Shown piece by piece: positions 35,301 to 43,829 of a stretch of 64,000 nucleotides of DNA. The notes below the pieces were generated by a model. It was given only the letters and a program-made list of their open reading frames with translations, was not told the origin of the DNA and did no database searches. The first letter of the stretch is position 1, and the number at the start of each line of letters is the position of its first letter. A program made the translations under genes and the position numbers. Origin of the DNA: JBAYIE01 sp965279165 (lineage in GTDB: Bacteria; Bacteroidota; Bacteroidia; UKL13-3); NCBI GenBank assembly GCA_965279165.1, contig OZ257140.1:3214330-3278329 (forward strand). Reading direction: 5' to 3'.

Positions 35301-37502
35301 CTATTTATTCATTTGAATAAACGCATTAAATAATTTATCCATCTCTACCGGTTTGGGTAAGATGCCACTAAAATATTCGTTATTGTCTATTTCTTTATCA
35401 AAAGTAATATCAGCAGTTAGTGCAAAGATGGAAGTGTATTTATTCAGGTTATCGGATTCTCTTATAATTTTTGCTGCCTCAAATCCATTCATCCCCGGCA
35501 TATGAATATCCATTAAAATAAAATCATATTTCTTCTGATTGGCCATATGAACCGCTTCAAAACCATTGGTGGCATGATCACTGCTAATACCCCAATTGCC
35601 AAGCATTTTCTTGCTCACCATAGCATTTACCATGTTGTCTTCAACAATCAAGGTAGTTTTATTGTTAAGTTCTGAAGATGTATTACCCGAGATTTGCTTT
35701 ATTTCAAAGGATGGTTCTAAGTCCAGTTCGAAGTAAAACGAAGAACCTTCGCCGGGGGAGCTGGTGATATGTATTTGGCTGTTATGCAAATTAACCAAAT
35801 TTTTAACAATCGCTAATCCAAGTCCGGAACCACCTTGCTTGCGCGTAGATACTGTTGTCGGTTGATAAAAACTTTCAAAAACTAACTCTTGATTTTCAAT
35901 AGGAATTCCCATTCCTGAATCTGTTACCCGAAATTCTATCAAATCTTTATTTTCCGAATGTCCCAATAGATCCACACTTACTTTTACGAAACCTATTTCC
36001 GTATATTTAATGGCATTGGTAATCAAATTTCCTAGTATTTGTCCTAATTTGGTTGTATCTAATTTATAAAATGGAGCAATTGCAGGATTTATCATCAGTT
36101 CTAAACTCAATCCTTTCTCGTGAGCCATGCTTTGGTAAGTGTTGCATAGTTCGTGTATAAACTTCTTTAAAGAGGAATGTTGTAAATCTAAAATTATTTT
36201 TCCACTATCTAGTTTGGTGAAATCTAAAATGTCATTGATAAGCATCAATAAATTACTAGAAGCAAATTTCATGGATTGAAACAGTTTTAAATCCTCTTTA
36301 TCGAATCGTTTTTCATCCAATAGCGAAGCAATTGAAATGATTGCATTCAAAGGAGTCCGAATTTCATGACTCATCGTAGAAAGAAAGTCCTGTTTGAGTT
36401 TGGCTTTATGTTCAGCGATGGAATGTTTTTCCTCTAACAATGCCTTTTCCCGTTCCATTTCCGCTTCCTTCTCTATTTTTTGAATTCGGGTAATCATTTC
36501 ATAGTTCCTAATTACCATCATCGTTTGGGTATTTATAACGGACTCTTTAACTTGAAGGTATTTCTCTAATATTTCTAATGCTTTAATAAATTCATTTTCC
36601 TTTTTGTAAATTTCGTATAAACTATAATTGGCTTTTATTTTAATATACACGATATTATAGTTTTCACAATATTCCAGTGTTTTGTATAGCAATTCTTTTG
36701 CGTCTTCCGTTTTACCTTTCGCAAACCGTAAAATTGCTAGTTTATAAAAAGCCATTCCTACCCCAAGTCTTTCTCCCATCTTCTCATGAATTTCAATAGC
36801 TTCCCGATAATCATTTTCAGCCTGTTCATAGTCCTTAAGAAATGCTTTAATTTTACCTCTACCATAAATCGAAAAAGCTAATCCACGAATGTCCCCTGTT
36901 TGGTTCTTCATCTCAATTGCTCTGTTGATTAAATCTTGGGCTTTTTCGATGTTACCTTGTTTTAGATACAATCCCGATAATGGATTAAAAACATTCGACT
37001 CCAGATTTAAATCCTTCGCTTTTTGTGCAGCTTCAATGGCACTTTCATAAGTTGAAATGGAATTATTGGTGTCACCAAAAAAGTCATAAATAGTACCCAT
37101 GGATTTTAAGGTACGTGCAAGATTATGTTGGTCATCAAATTTTTTAAAGATTTGAAGGCAATCTAAAAGATATACCAGTCCAAGATGAAAATTGTCTGTC
37201 TTGTAATAAACCCCGGCTATATTGTATTTGGCATTTGCAATACCTAATTCGTCACCCAGTTCTTCAAAATAGGTTATCGCATTATTCGCTTGTAACAAGG
37301 TTTTATCATATTCGCCTTTTATCATATGGAACAAGGATAAACTGCTTAAGCTTTTTGCAATAAGACCCTTGTTATTTGAATCTTTGCTAAGATTTAGCGC
37401 CTTTTCTGCCAATTCTAAGCTTTCAGCTAGATTACTTACCCTTAATGAATAAGCATGTTCCAATAAATATTCTATTTCTTTTGTATGGATTTCTATCTCC
37501 AT
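35301..37502 (-). CDS. TPR hybrid histidine kinase with C-terminal receiver
   Basis: 733 residues, no signal peptide or membrane helix. Residues about 1-340 are TPR-like repeats (for example ANAKYNIAGVYYKTDNFHLG and AFSIYGRGKIKAFLKDYEQA). A coiled coil (345-370) leads to the HisKA domain with the phosphoacceptor in STMSHEIRTPLNA, then HATPase (NAIKYT, DSGMGIP, GSGLGLAIV) and a receiver with acceptor in YDFILMDIHMPGMNGFEA and KPVEM. TPR-kinases of this layout usually sense through protein contacts. It faces the kinase array tail to tail and belongs to a different kinase family (SHEIRTP rather than AHEINNP). Confidence 0.92.
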   Translation of the reverse strand: MEIEIHTKEIEYLLEHAYSLRVSNLAESLELAEKALNLSKDSNNKGLIAKSLSSLSLFHMIKGEYDKTLLQANNAITYFEELGDELGIANAKYNIAGVYYKTDNFHLGLVYLLDCLQIFKKFDDQHNLARTLKSMGTIYDFFGDTNNSISTYESAIEAAQKAKDLNLESNVFNPLSGLYLKQGNIEKAQDLINRAIEMKNQTGDIRGLAFSIYGRGKIKAFLKDYEQAENDYREAIEIHEKMGERLGVGMAFYKLAILRFAKGKTEDAKELLYKTLEYCENYNIVYIKIKANYSLYEIYKKENEFIKALEILEKYLQVKESVINTQTMMVIRNYEMITRIQKIEKEAEMEREKALLEEKHSIAEHKAKLKQDFLSTMSHEIRTPLNAIISIASLLDEKRFDKEDLKLFQSMKFASSNLLMLINDILDFTKLDSGKIILDLQHSSLKKFIHELCNTYQSMAHEKGLSLELMINPAIAPFYKLDTTKLGQILGNLITNAIKYTEIGFVKVSVDLLGHSENKDLIEFRVTDSGMGIPIENQELVFESFYQPTTVSTRKQGGSGLGLAIVKNLVNLHNSQIHITSSPGEGSSFYFELDLEPSFEIKQISGNTSSELNNKTTLIVEDNMVNAMVSKKMLGNWGISSDHATNGFEAVHMANQKKYDFILMDIHMPGMNGFEAAKIIRESDNLNKYTSIFALTADITFDKEIDNNEYFSGILPKPVEMDKLFNAFIQMNK

Positions 37503-37740
37503 TATCTAAAGTTTACCGAGGTTTTAATTATTCAATCGAATATAGATATAAATGAATGAAAAGGTATTTTAAAGTGAATTCTACATCTTAGTGAAGCCAA
37601 TATTGGCAATAGAAATCCACCTCTTTTCTTAACAGCGAATGCTGATGCGACAAGAAAAAATACAATTGATTGGAAATAATTGGAGCATGTATTAGGCAAA
37701 AGACCTAACACCGAAATGATTCATCCGCAACCTACTAAAT

Positions 37741-37796
37741 CACTAAACACTAAACACTAAACACTAAGCACTAATTACTAATCCCTAACCCCTTAT
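37741..37796. repeat. Eight heptamers (CACTAAA type) at a stop codon
   Basis: Eight 7-bp units drift from CACTAAA through CACTAAT to CCCTAAC and CCCTTAT. They run into the stop codon (37793-37795) of the minus-strand gene that follows. The remaining 240 bp of this gap up to 37503 show nothing I can name. Confidence 0.85.
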
Positions 37797-38659
37797 TTCT
37801 TCCCCTTCGACCTTAACCCAATACAATGGCTGCCGTATAAATGTCCGGTAATAACAAGATTCATCGCTTCATAAACATTTCCTGCCGTTCCATTCAATGG
37901 TTCGGCAACATTCTCTTCCACTTTTCTGATGCAAGTAATTTTGTTATTTTCCCATGAATAAGTATTTCCGGCAACCTTAATCCATTTTGCATTACCAACA
38001 TTCGAAAATTCAAAATCAAGTTCTACAGCAGCAAAATCATCGCCGTTTGGTACCAGTAATTTTGTTTTAAATGCATTGTCGCCTTCACCGATTCGGATAT
38101 GTTCGCACGGACACATTCCCATGCTTTGGTCTTTGATTACATCGGTGATGTTGACTTCCCATAATTTCCAACCATCGCTGCGTTTGCGTAATATAATATT
38201 TACAAAACCACGTGTTTTAACCATGGCTTCTTCGTTTAACGAATAAGTGGATGTGATGGAGATATTCGCAGTTGCAATATGTTCGTAGGTACGAACAAAA
38301 TTAACCGATGCAAGGGTAAAGGATATTTTAAACCCTGGAATATTGATTAAACGCATCAAGTTGGCATTATACTCCGAAGTATTTTTGTGGAATCTTCTGG
38401 GATTTCCGCCCACATCAACCTGAAAACTGGTACTTTCAAAATCAGGCTCCAGCATTCGGGTAACAGGAGTAATGCTGTGCTCGGGATTGTTTACATACAA
38501 TCCATTAATGGCATTGATAAATTGTTTGATAGTAGCAGTAATTTCCTGGTTTGCATCCGGCTTAACCTGATTGGCTTGCGATTGCTTAGGTTGTTGTGCA
38601 TATAAGTTAACGAAAGTTGCAATTGTTACCAAGGTTGCAATTAATATTCTTTTGCGCAT
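37793..38659 (-). CDS. Exported protein of unknown function, NTF2/SnoaL-like region
   Basis: 288 residues from the ATG at 38659, which directly precedes a good signal peptide (MRKRILIATLVTIATFVNLYAQ); the longer frame from 38692 adds residues that do not fit. The segment about 35-165 (TATIKQFINAINGLY, then IATANISITSTYSLNEEA and RKRSDGWKLWEVNI) has the rhythm of an NTF2-like/SnoaL fold. The C-terminal part holds a CPC pair in MGMCPCEHI and no further motif. No family is firmly recognised. It is divergent from the AraC-type gene. Confidence 0.7.
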   Translation of the reverse strand: MRKRILIATLVTIATFVNLYAQQPKQSQANQVKPDANQEITATIKQFINAINGLYVNNPEHSITPVTRMLEPDFESTSFQVDVGGNPRRFHKNTSEYNANLMRLINIPGFKISFTLASVNFVRTYEHIATANISITSTYSLNEEAMVKTRGFVNIILRKRSDGWKLWEVNITDVIKDQSMGMCPCEHIRIGEGDNAFKTKLLVPNGDDFAAVELDFEFSNVGNAKWIKVAGNTYSWENNKITCIRKVEENVAEPLNGTAGNVYEAMNLVITGHLYGSHCIGLRSKGKK

Positions 38660-38858
38660 AAGATTAATTTTTATGCAAGTAAAGTTAAACATTTGAATAA
38701 TTCAATGTGTAAAAGCAGGTAAAATGAAGAATAAGTAAGTGGAAATTGCTTGTTTTACCGAAATTGGAATGAAAAGGCAGAATAAATTGGTTACATGTAA
38801 TATGTGAATTATGTAACTATTTTATAGAGTTAAGTAACCAATTGCTATCAAAGTAGTG

Positions 38859-38866
38859 TATTTTTG
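38859..38866 (+). promoter_or_regulatory. Candidate -7 promoter box upstream of the AraC-type regulator
   Basis: TATTTTTG matches TAnnTTTG exactly. Transcription would begin about 38873, which excludes the GTG at 38856 as a start and leaves about 22 nt of leader before the TTG at 38895. Confidence 0.45.
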
Positions 38867-38894
38867 TTTTCGCCTTGCTATTCAAGGTCTTTCT

Positions 38895-39512
38895 TTGAAG
38901 TTATTTATTAAATATATGGTTAGTAACCGCTGCAAGATGGCGGTGAAAGAGGAGTTAAGGAAACTTGGATTACACTTTATTGTGGTTGATTTAGGAGAGG
39001 TAGAGGTGATGGAAAATTTGTCTCCGGAAAAACTAGAACAATTAAAATCAGCTTTACTACTTACCGGGCTCGAATTAATGGACGATAAAAGGGCCGTTTT
39101 AATCGAAAAAGTCAAAAATGTAATTATCGACATGGTGCATCATTCTAAGGAGGAAATCCATGTAAACTTCTCCCAATACCTCAGCGAAAAACTCGACCAC
39201 GATTATACCTATCTTTCCAATTTGTTTTCCGAAGTGCAAGGTACAACCATTGAGCAATTTATCATTTCTCACAAAATTGAACGCATCAAAGAATTGATTA
39301 TTTATGGAGAACTAAACATTACAGAAATAGCCTGGAGTTTAAATTATAGTAGTGTTGCTCACTTATCCAATCAATTTAAAAAAGTAACCGGACTTTCACC
39401 TTCTCATTTTAAATTGTTAAAAAACAAGAGAAGAAATCCGATAGAAGAAATTGGCAACATCGACCAACGAATTGTTTCGAATTTGGATATTCCCAAACCA
39501 ACCACATCATGA
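38895..39512 (+). CDS. AraC-type helix-turn-helix regulator
   Basis: About 205 residues. The N-terminal segment KLFIKYMVSNRCKMAVKEEL plus VVDLGEVEVMENLSPEKLEQ is the small ferredoxin-like part usual in this Bacteroidota group, and the C-terminal 100 residues are two HTH motifs (YTYLSNLFSEVQG; LNITEIAWSLNYSSVAHLS, then FKKVTGLSPSHF). I prefer the TTG at 38895, where relatives begin MKLFIKYM; the first ATG (38916) would cut into that domain. The stop overlaps the kinase gene's ATG by four bases, so it forms an operon with the two next genes and may be their regulator or output. Confidence 0.82.
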   Translation: MKLFIKYMVSNRCKMAVKEELRKLGLHFIVVDLGEVEVMENLSPEKLEQLKSALLLTGLELMDDKRAVLIEKVKNVIIDMVHHSKEEIHVNFSQYLSEKLDHDYTYLSNLFSEVQGTTIEQFIISHKIERIKELIIYGELNITEIAWSLNYSSVAHLSNQFKKVTGLSPSHFKLLKNKRRNPIEEIGNIDQRIVSNLDIPKPTTS

Positions 39513-41518
39513 CTACCATAAATTCAAAAGAAGATCAGTATGCCAGGAGCTTAATTGAAGCCAGTCTTGATCCGCTTGTTACCATTAGTATACAGGGCAA
39601 AATTACCGATATGAATCAAGCTTCTGCTAATATAACCGGCCTAACCCGAGAGGAACTAACCGGCACTGATTTCTTTGATTATTTCACTGAACCGCAAAAG
39701 GCAAGAGAAGTGTATCAGAAAGTGTTTGCAAAAGGTTCGGTGGCCGATTCGCCTCTAACCCTTCGTCACCGCGAAGGAAAACTAACCGATGTGTTGTTTA
39801 ACGGTTCGGTTTACAAAGACAATAAAGGGAAAGTATTGGGAGTTGTTATTGTTGCAAGGGATGTAACAGAACAAAAAAGAATTGCAACTGAGCTTTTAGA
39901 AGCCAAGGTGTTTGCTGAATTGGCAACTGCTTTTGCTGAAGATGCAAAAAGTAAAGCCGAAAGTGCAACCAGGATCGCGGAAGATGCCGTTAAAGCAAAA
40001 CAACAATTTTTGTCCAATATGAGTCATGAGATTCGTACCCCAATGAATGCGATAATTGGATTTACCAAAGTGCTTCTTAAAACTGACCTAACCATTAAGC
40101 AAAAAGAATATTTAACAGCGATAAAACTTAGTGGCGATTCTTTGATTGTGCTAATCAACGATATTCTTGATCTGGCCAAAGTGGATGCCGGTAAAATGAC
40201 ATTTGTTCAAACACCCTTCAAACTTGCGTTATCAATTTCGGCAATGCTTCATCTTTTTGAAACAAAAATCCATGAAAAGAACCTGAAATTGGTAAAGATA
40301 TATGATAACAATATTCCGGAAGTGTTGGTTGGTGATCCATTACGGCTGCATCAAATAATACTTAATCTGGTAAGTAATGCAGTGAAGTTTACAACTTTTG
40401 GCGAAATAACCGTAAGTGTGAAAATGTTAAGTGAGGATGAGGATAAAGTAACACTCGAATTTGCAATATCCGATACCGGTATTGGAATAGAAGAAGATAA
40501 AATTGAGAAAATTTTCGAGAATTTCCAACAAGCATCCAGCGGAACTTCGAGGTTATATGGTGGAACCGGATTGGGTTTGGCCATCGTAAAGCAGCTGGTT
40601 GAACCACAAGGAGGACAAATTAAGGTAAAGAGCAAAATTGGAAGTGGCTCCACCTTTAGTTTTATTTTAAGCTTTCTTAAAACCAATGATGAAGCCTTTG
40701 TTGATACAGAATTGCTAGAGTTGGAGGGAGAAAGCAAAAACCTGAAAGTGCTTGTTGTCGAAGATATTGCCCTGAACCAATTATTGATGAAAACGCTACT
40801 CGATGATTTTGGATTTGAAAGCGATATTGCGTCGAATGGAAAATTAGCAATCGAAAAACTTGCACATAATACGTATGATGTGATATTAATGGATTTGCAA
40901 ATGCCGGTTATGAACGGATTTGAGGCAACTCAATATATCAGAGATATTATGAAATCTACCATTCCTATCATTGCGTTAACCGCTGATGTTACCACAGTTG
41001 ATTTGGCAAAATGTAAATCGGTTGGTATGAACGATTATATAGCTAAACCGGTAGATGAACGGTTATTGTATGCAAAAATCGTTGGTATGGTGAAAAGTCC
41101 TTCAACGGTAAAGAACATAACCGATAACAAAAGTATGGATGTTCAGGAACGAAAAGCAAGATGCATTGATCTGGATTACCTTAATCTTCGAACAAAATCA
41201 AATCCTGCTTTAATGATGGAAATGATATCGGCATATCTTGAACAAACTCCTCCATTGATTAAATTGATGGAAAAAAGCTTGATAGAAAACGATTGGGACA
41301 CCCTGCAGTCTGCGGTACATAAAATCATACCTTCGTTTTCGATTATGGGAATAAATTCTGATTTCGAAGCATTGGCAAAAAAAGTTCATGAGTATGCGAT
41401 TACACAAAAACAGTCGGAAGGAATAGTCGATATGGTTCGACAATTGACGGAAGTTTGTTCACAAGCATGTTTGGAATTACAGGAAGAGTTACACTTGATA
41501 AAAACAACCAAATCATGA
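39509..41518 (+). CDS. PAS hybrid histidine kinase with receiver and Hpt domain
   Basis: 669 residues, cytoplasmic: PAS (about 10-125, ITDMNQASANITGLTREEL), an Ala-rich coiled coil (130-165), HisKA with phosphoacceptor in SNMSHEIRTPMNA, HATPase (NAVKFT, DTGIGIE, GTGLGLAIV), receiver (LVVEDIALN, acceptor in YDVILMDLQMPVMNGFEA, KPVDE) and a C-terminal Hpt-like domain with H in SAVHKIIPSFSIMGI. The full phosphorelay chain is thus in one protein. It is coupled on both sides by ATGA overlaps, to the AraC-type regulator before it and the receiver after it. Confidence 0.92.
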   Translation: MTTINSKEDQYARSLIEASLDPLVTISIQGKITDMNQASANITGLTREELTGTDFFDYFTEPQKAREVYQKVFAKGSVADSPLTLRHREGKLTDVLFNGSVYKDNKGKVLGVVIVARDVTEQKRIATELLEAKVFAELATAFAEDAKSKAESATRIAEDAVKAKQQFLSNMSHEIRTPMNAIIGFTKVLLKTDLTIKQKEYLTAIKLSGDSLIVLINDILDLAKVDAGKMTFVQTPFKLALSISAMLHLFETKIHEKNLKLVKIYDNNIPEVLVGDPLRLHQIILNLVSNAVKFTTFGEITVSVKMLSEDEDKVTLEFAISDTGIGIEEDKIEKIFENFQQASSGTSRLYGGTGLGLAIVKQLVEPQGGQIKVKSKIGSGSTFSFILSFLKTNDEAFVDTELLELEGESKNLKVLVVEDIALNQLLMKTLLDDFGFESDIASNGKLAIEKLAHNTYDVILMDLQMPVMNGFEATQYIRDIMKSTIPIIALTADVTTVDLAKCKSVGMNDYIAKPVDERLLYAKIVGMVKSPSTVKNITDNKSMDVQERKARCIDLDYLNLRTKSNPALMMEMISAYLEQTPPLIKLMEKSLIENDWDTLQSAVHKIIPSFSIMGINSDFEALAKKVHEYAITQKQSEGIVDMVRQLTEVCSQACLELQEELHLIKTTKS

Positions 41519-41946
41519 CAAACAAATTAACCACTATATTCCTCGTTGATGATGATATTGTATTTTTAAAATCGCTGAGAATAGAATTTGCGGCTGAACC
41601 GGGTTACCATATTGAAACCTTTACCACCGGGGAACTTTGCCTTGAAAAAATTGCTCAGTTACCGGATGTTGTTATTTTGGACTACTTATTGGATGGAACA
41701 GATAAAACAGCCATGAATGGGATAGAAACACTCGATAAAATAAAGGCTTTCAATCCGGAAATTCCTGTTGTGATGCTTTCTGCGCAAGATAAAATTGAAG
41801 TAGCCGTAAATTGTATGCACCATAAAGCATATGATTATGTAGTGAAAAGTGAAACAGCTTTTGTTCGTTTGCAGAAAATTATCCTCGCAATTTTCATGCG
41901 TAAAAAAATGGAAAGCGAATTGCGCTGGTATATCGACAGAATGTGA
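41515..41946 (+). CDS. Single-domain response regulator
   Basis: 143 residues from the ATG at 41515, which overlaps the kinase stop as ATGA; the frame is open 20 codons further up, but that part is out of keeping with a receiver. It has the acidic pair in FLVDDDIVF, acceptor in DVVILDYLLDG, switch serine in VVMLSAQD and lysine in YVVKSE. The insert GTDKTAMNG between acceptor and helix 3 is longer than usual. With no output domain, it is a likely shuttle for phosphate from the Hpt domain next door. Confidence 0.88.
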   Translation: MTNKLTTIFLVDDDIVFLKSLRIEFAAEPGYHIETFTTGELCLEKIAQLPDVVILDYLLDGTDKTAMNGIETLDKIKAFNPEIPVVMLSAQDKIEVAVNCMHHKAYDYVVKSETAFVRLQKIILAIFMRKKMESELRWYIDRM

Positions 41947-42040
41947 ATCCTAGCTGGATAATTTTCATAACGATTTGGTGAAGTGTCAATCCGGCATCAC
42001 CAACTTTATATTGATTTAATATTATTAAACGTTTAATTCG

Positions 42041-42240
42041 TTTTCTATCCTTTGGGCGTTCCTCCGCAAGCCAAAAACTACGTCGCCTTTATCGGGCTTA
42101 TTCTTTTAAAGGTTATTTTCCATAGGCAACTTGTTTTTGTGTAGCGGAGGTCGGTCCTCGCGGCTCGCTTTCCCAGGAGTACCTGGGAAGAGCTCAAACA
42201 AACCGCTCTGGAACTAACGCAGGGCTTTCCTTCAAAAGAA
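42041..42240. other. GC-richer structured intergenic element, possible interspersed repeat
   Basis: In the 548-bp gap between 41946 and 42495, this part stands out by composition. It begins near CCTTTGGGCGTTCC, contains a perfect 8-bp hairpin TTCCCAGG/CCTGGGAA at 42170-42189 with a 4-nt loop, and ends near AACTAACGCAGGGC. No open frame of note and no T run are seen. It recalls the GGGCGT...TAACGC interspersed elements of Bacteroidota genomes, from memory only. The flanks 41947-42040 and 42241-42458 are AT-rich without visible features. Confidence 0.4.
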
Positions 42241-42458
42241 TTGATGAAACTATAATTCGAATTTGTTAAACTAATAGACTCGTTCTTATAATTAAACCAA
42301 AATTGAAAACTTTTATTCGGGTTCCATCCATTTCATGTAATACCAACATATATAAGTTAAGAAGAGTTAAACGCCTAATCCAATGATTTAATTAAGCCCG
42401 AATTATGTAATCCATTTTAGGTATTATGTAAATGTCATGGCATCAATAAAAGGATCTT

Positions 42459-42477
42459 TGTAATTGAAATAATTACA
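42459..42477. promoter_or_regulatory. Inverted repeat upstream of the ice-binding-like gene
   Basis: TGTAATT and AATTACA form a perfect 7-bp inverted repeat around GAAAT, 18 bp before the start codon. It may be an operator or chance in AT-rich DNA. Confidence 0.3.
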
Positions 42478-42494
42478 ATAAACAAAATAAATCC

Positions 42495-43238
42495 ATGAAC
42501 AAATTACCCTTGTTTTTTGTCGTTGCATCACTCGTTATTTTTGGTGGATGCAACAAGAAAAGTGATGAAACACCCGTAGGATCTACAACTCAAATTACCA
42601 TTCCACTTCAAACTACCTTGCATGCCAAAGTAAATTTAGTCGGAGCTTCCGGCTTAGCAGTTTTCGCAGGTTCAGCTATCAGCAGCACAGGTGCTACGGT
42701 TATCACCGGAGATATTGGATTAAGTCCGGGATCATCGGTTGGGGGCTTTCCTCCCGGAATACTCAATGGCAGTTTACATATCAACGACTCGATTAGTAAT
42801 CAGGCAAAGCTTGATATATCCGAAGCTTATTTAGACGCAGCAGGCCGAACAGCAACCGATATGGTTACTATTTCCGGAAATATTGGCGGTTTAACTTTAA
42901 CACCTGGTTTGTATAAATCAACTTCTTCATTAGCTATTTCATCCGGTGATTTAACGTTTGATGCAAAAGGAAACGCAGAAGCAGTATTTATTATTCAAGT
43001 TAAGTCGGCTTTAACTACAACATCCGGACGACAGATTTTTCTTAAAGGAGGAGCACAGGCATCCCATATATTCTGGCAAGTTGGTAGTTCGGTAACACTC
43101 GGAACCACATCGGTGTTCATAGGAACGCTATTGGCAATGCAATCGATAACCATTAATACAGGGGCAACGATAACCGGAAGAGCTTTGGCAATAACCGGAG
43201 AAGTAACCATGGCAGGAAATACCATCGTTAAGCAATAA
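42495..43238 (+). CDS. Ice-binding-like protein (DUF3494), probable lipoprotein
   Basis: 247 residues. The signal peptide ends in IFGGC, a near-lipobox (Cys19). The rest is one DUF3494 domain with its hallmarks: LAVFAGSAISSTGATVITGD, GLSPGSSVGGFPPG, GGLTLTPGLYKS, AVFIIQVKSALTT, HIFWQVGSSVTLGTT and TINTGATITGRALAI. This right-handed beta-helix binds ice in cold-adapted bacteria, although many members are untested or act as adhesins. It would be anchored in a membrane, unlike freely secreted members. It stands alone. The fold call is secure; ice binding itself is inferred. Confidence 0.9.
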   Translation: MNKLPLFFVVASLVIFGGCNKKSDETPVGSTTQITIPLQTTLHAKVNLVGASGLAVFAGSAISSTGATVITGDIGLSPGSSVGGFPPGILNGSLHINDSISNQAKLDISEAYLDAAGRTATDMVTISGNIGGLTLTPGLYKSTSSLAISSGDLTFDAKGNAEAVFIIQVKSALTTTSGRQIFLKGGAQASHIFWQVGSSVTLGTTSVFIGTLLAMQSITINTGATITGRALAITGEVTMAGNTIVKQ

Positions 43239-43408
43239 TGGAGGGTTAATTAACGGTGAATGAATATGTAATTTGTTCTTTAAAGTTGTGGATGACTCCT
43301 TTTTGAATCCTTTTTCCTTTTTGTATCTCTATTTTTTTTCTTCAACATAGTCTATAATTGTTAACTCTTCTGATGAACCGATAATTTCCTTAAATTATAA
43401 CAAGTAAG

Positions 43409-43708
43409 TTAGGAGTTGCCTTTGATTCGTTTTATTTCGGTATTAATTTCGCCGACCATCAAAGCGACTTGTTGATTAACAGTTATATCGGATCCATACT
43501 GAATATGGTATGTGGAACTAAAAAATCGCTGCAATGAATCATTCTTATTGCATGCAAATAACTTAGTTTTCACGCGTCCTTTCTCATCAATATTTGCAAT
43601 AGTGGTTTCTTGTCCAATTTCCCAATCATTGCCAAGTTGAGATTTCATTTGGTCTTTAATGATTTCTACTATATCAGGATTTAGTTCCATAATAATTTTG
43701 TTACTCAA
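43409..43708 (-). CDS. Small protein of unknown function
   Basis: 99 residues, or 93 from the internal ATG (MELNPDIVEIIKDQ). No signal peptide or membrane segment. A central IGQETTIANIDEKGRVKTKLFACNK and a helical end are visible. I recognise no family. It is divergent from the phospholipase-D-like gene with 121 bp between, and base use is ordinary for the window, so it is likely a real gene but unplaced. Confidence 0.5.
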   Translation of the reverse strand: MSNKIIMELNPDIVEIIKDQMKSQLGNDWEIGQETTIANIDEKGRVKTKLFACNKNDSLQRFFSSTYHIQYGSDITVNQQVALMVGEINTEIKRIKGNS

Positions 43709-43816
43709 ATATAATTACACTTAATAAATTAATTTGCTATTCCTTATAAATCAAAAAAATATGATTCCAACCTGTTTCTGTTTAACTTAAATTTCTTTCA
43801 TTTTCAATTAAAGTAA

Positions 43817-43824
43817 TAGTTTTG
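43817..43824 (+). promoter_or_regulatory. Candidate -7 box very close to the phospholipase-D-like gene
   Basis: TAGTTTTG matches TAnnTTTG and lies 5 bp before the ATG at 43830. If used, the transcript would start at or about the initiation codon (leaderless). Confidence 0.35.
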
Positions 43825-43829
43825 TATTA

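Noticed and set aside
38856..38894. GTG at 38856 as start of the AraC-type gene
   Set aside because: It lies just upstream of a -7 box, and the extra residues do not match the family N-terminus.
42170..42189. Hairpin TTCCCAGG/CCTGGGAA as terminator
   Set aside because: No T run follows on either strand and it is more than 200 bp from the nearest stop codon.
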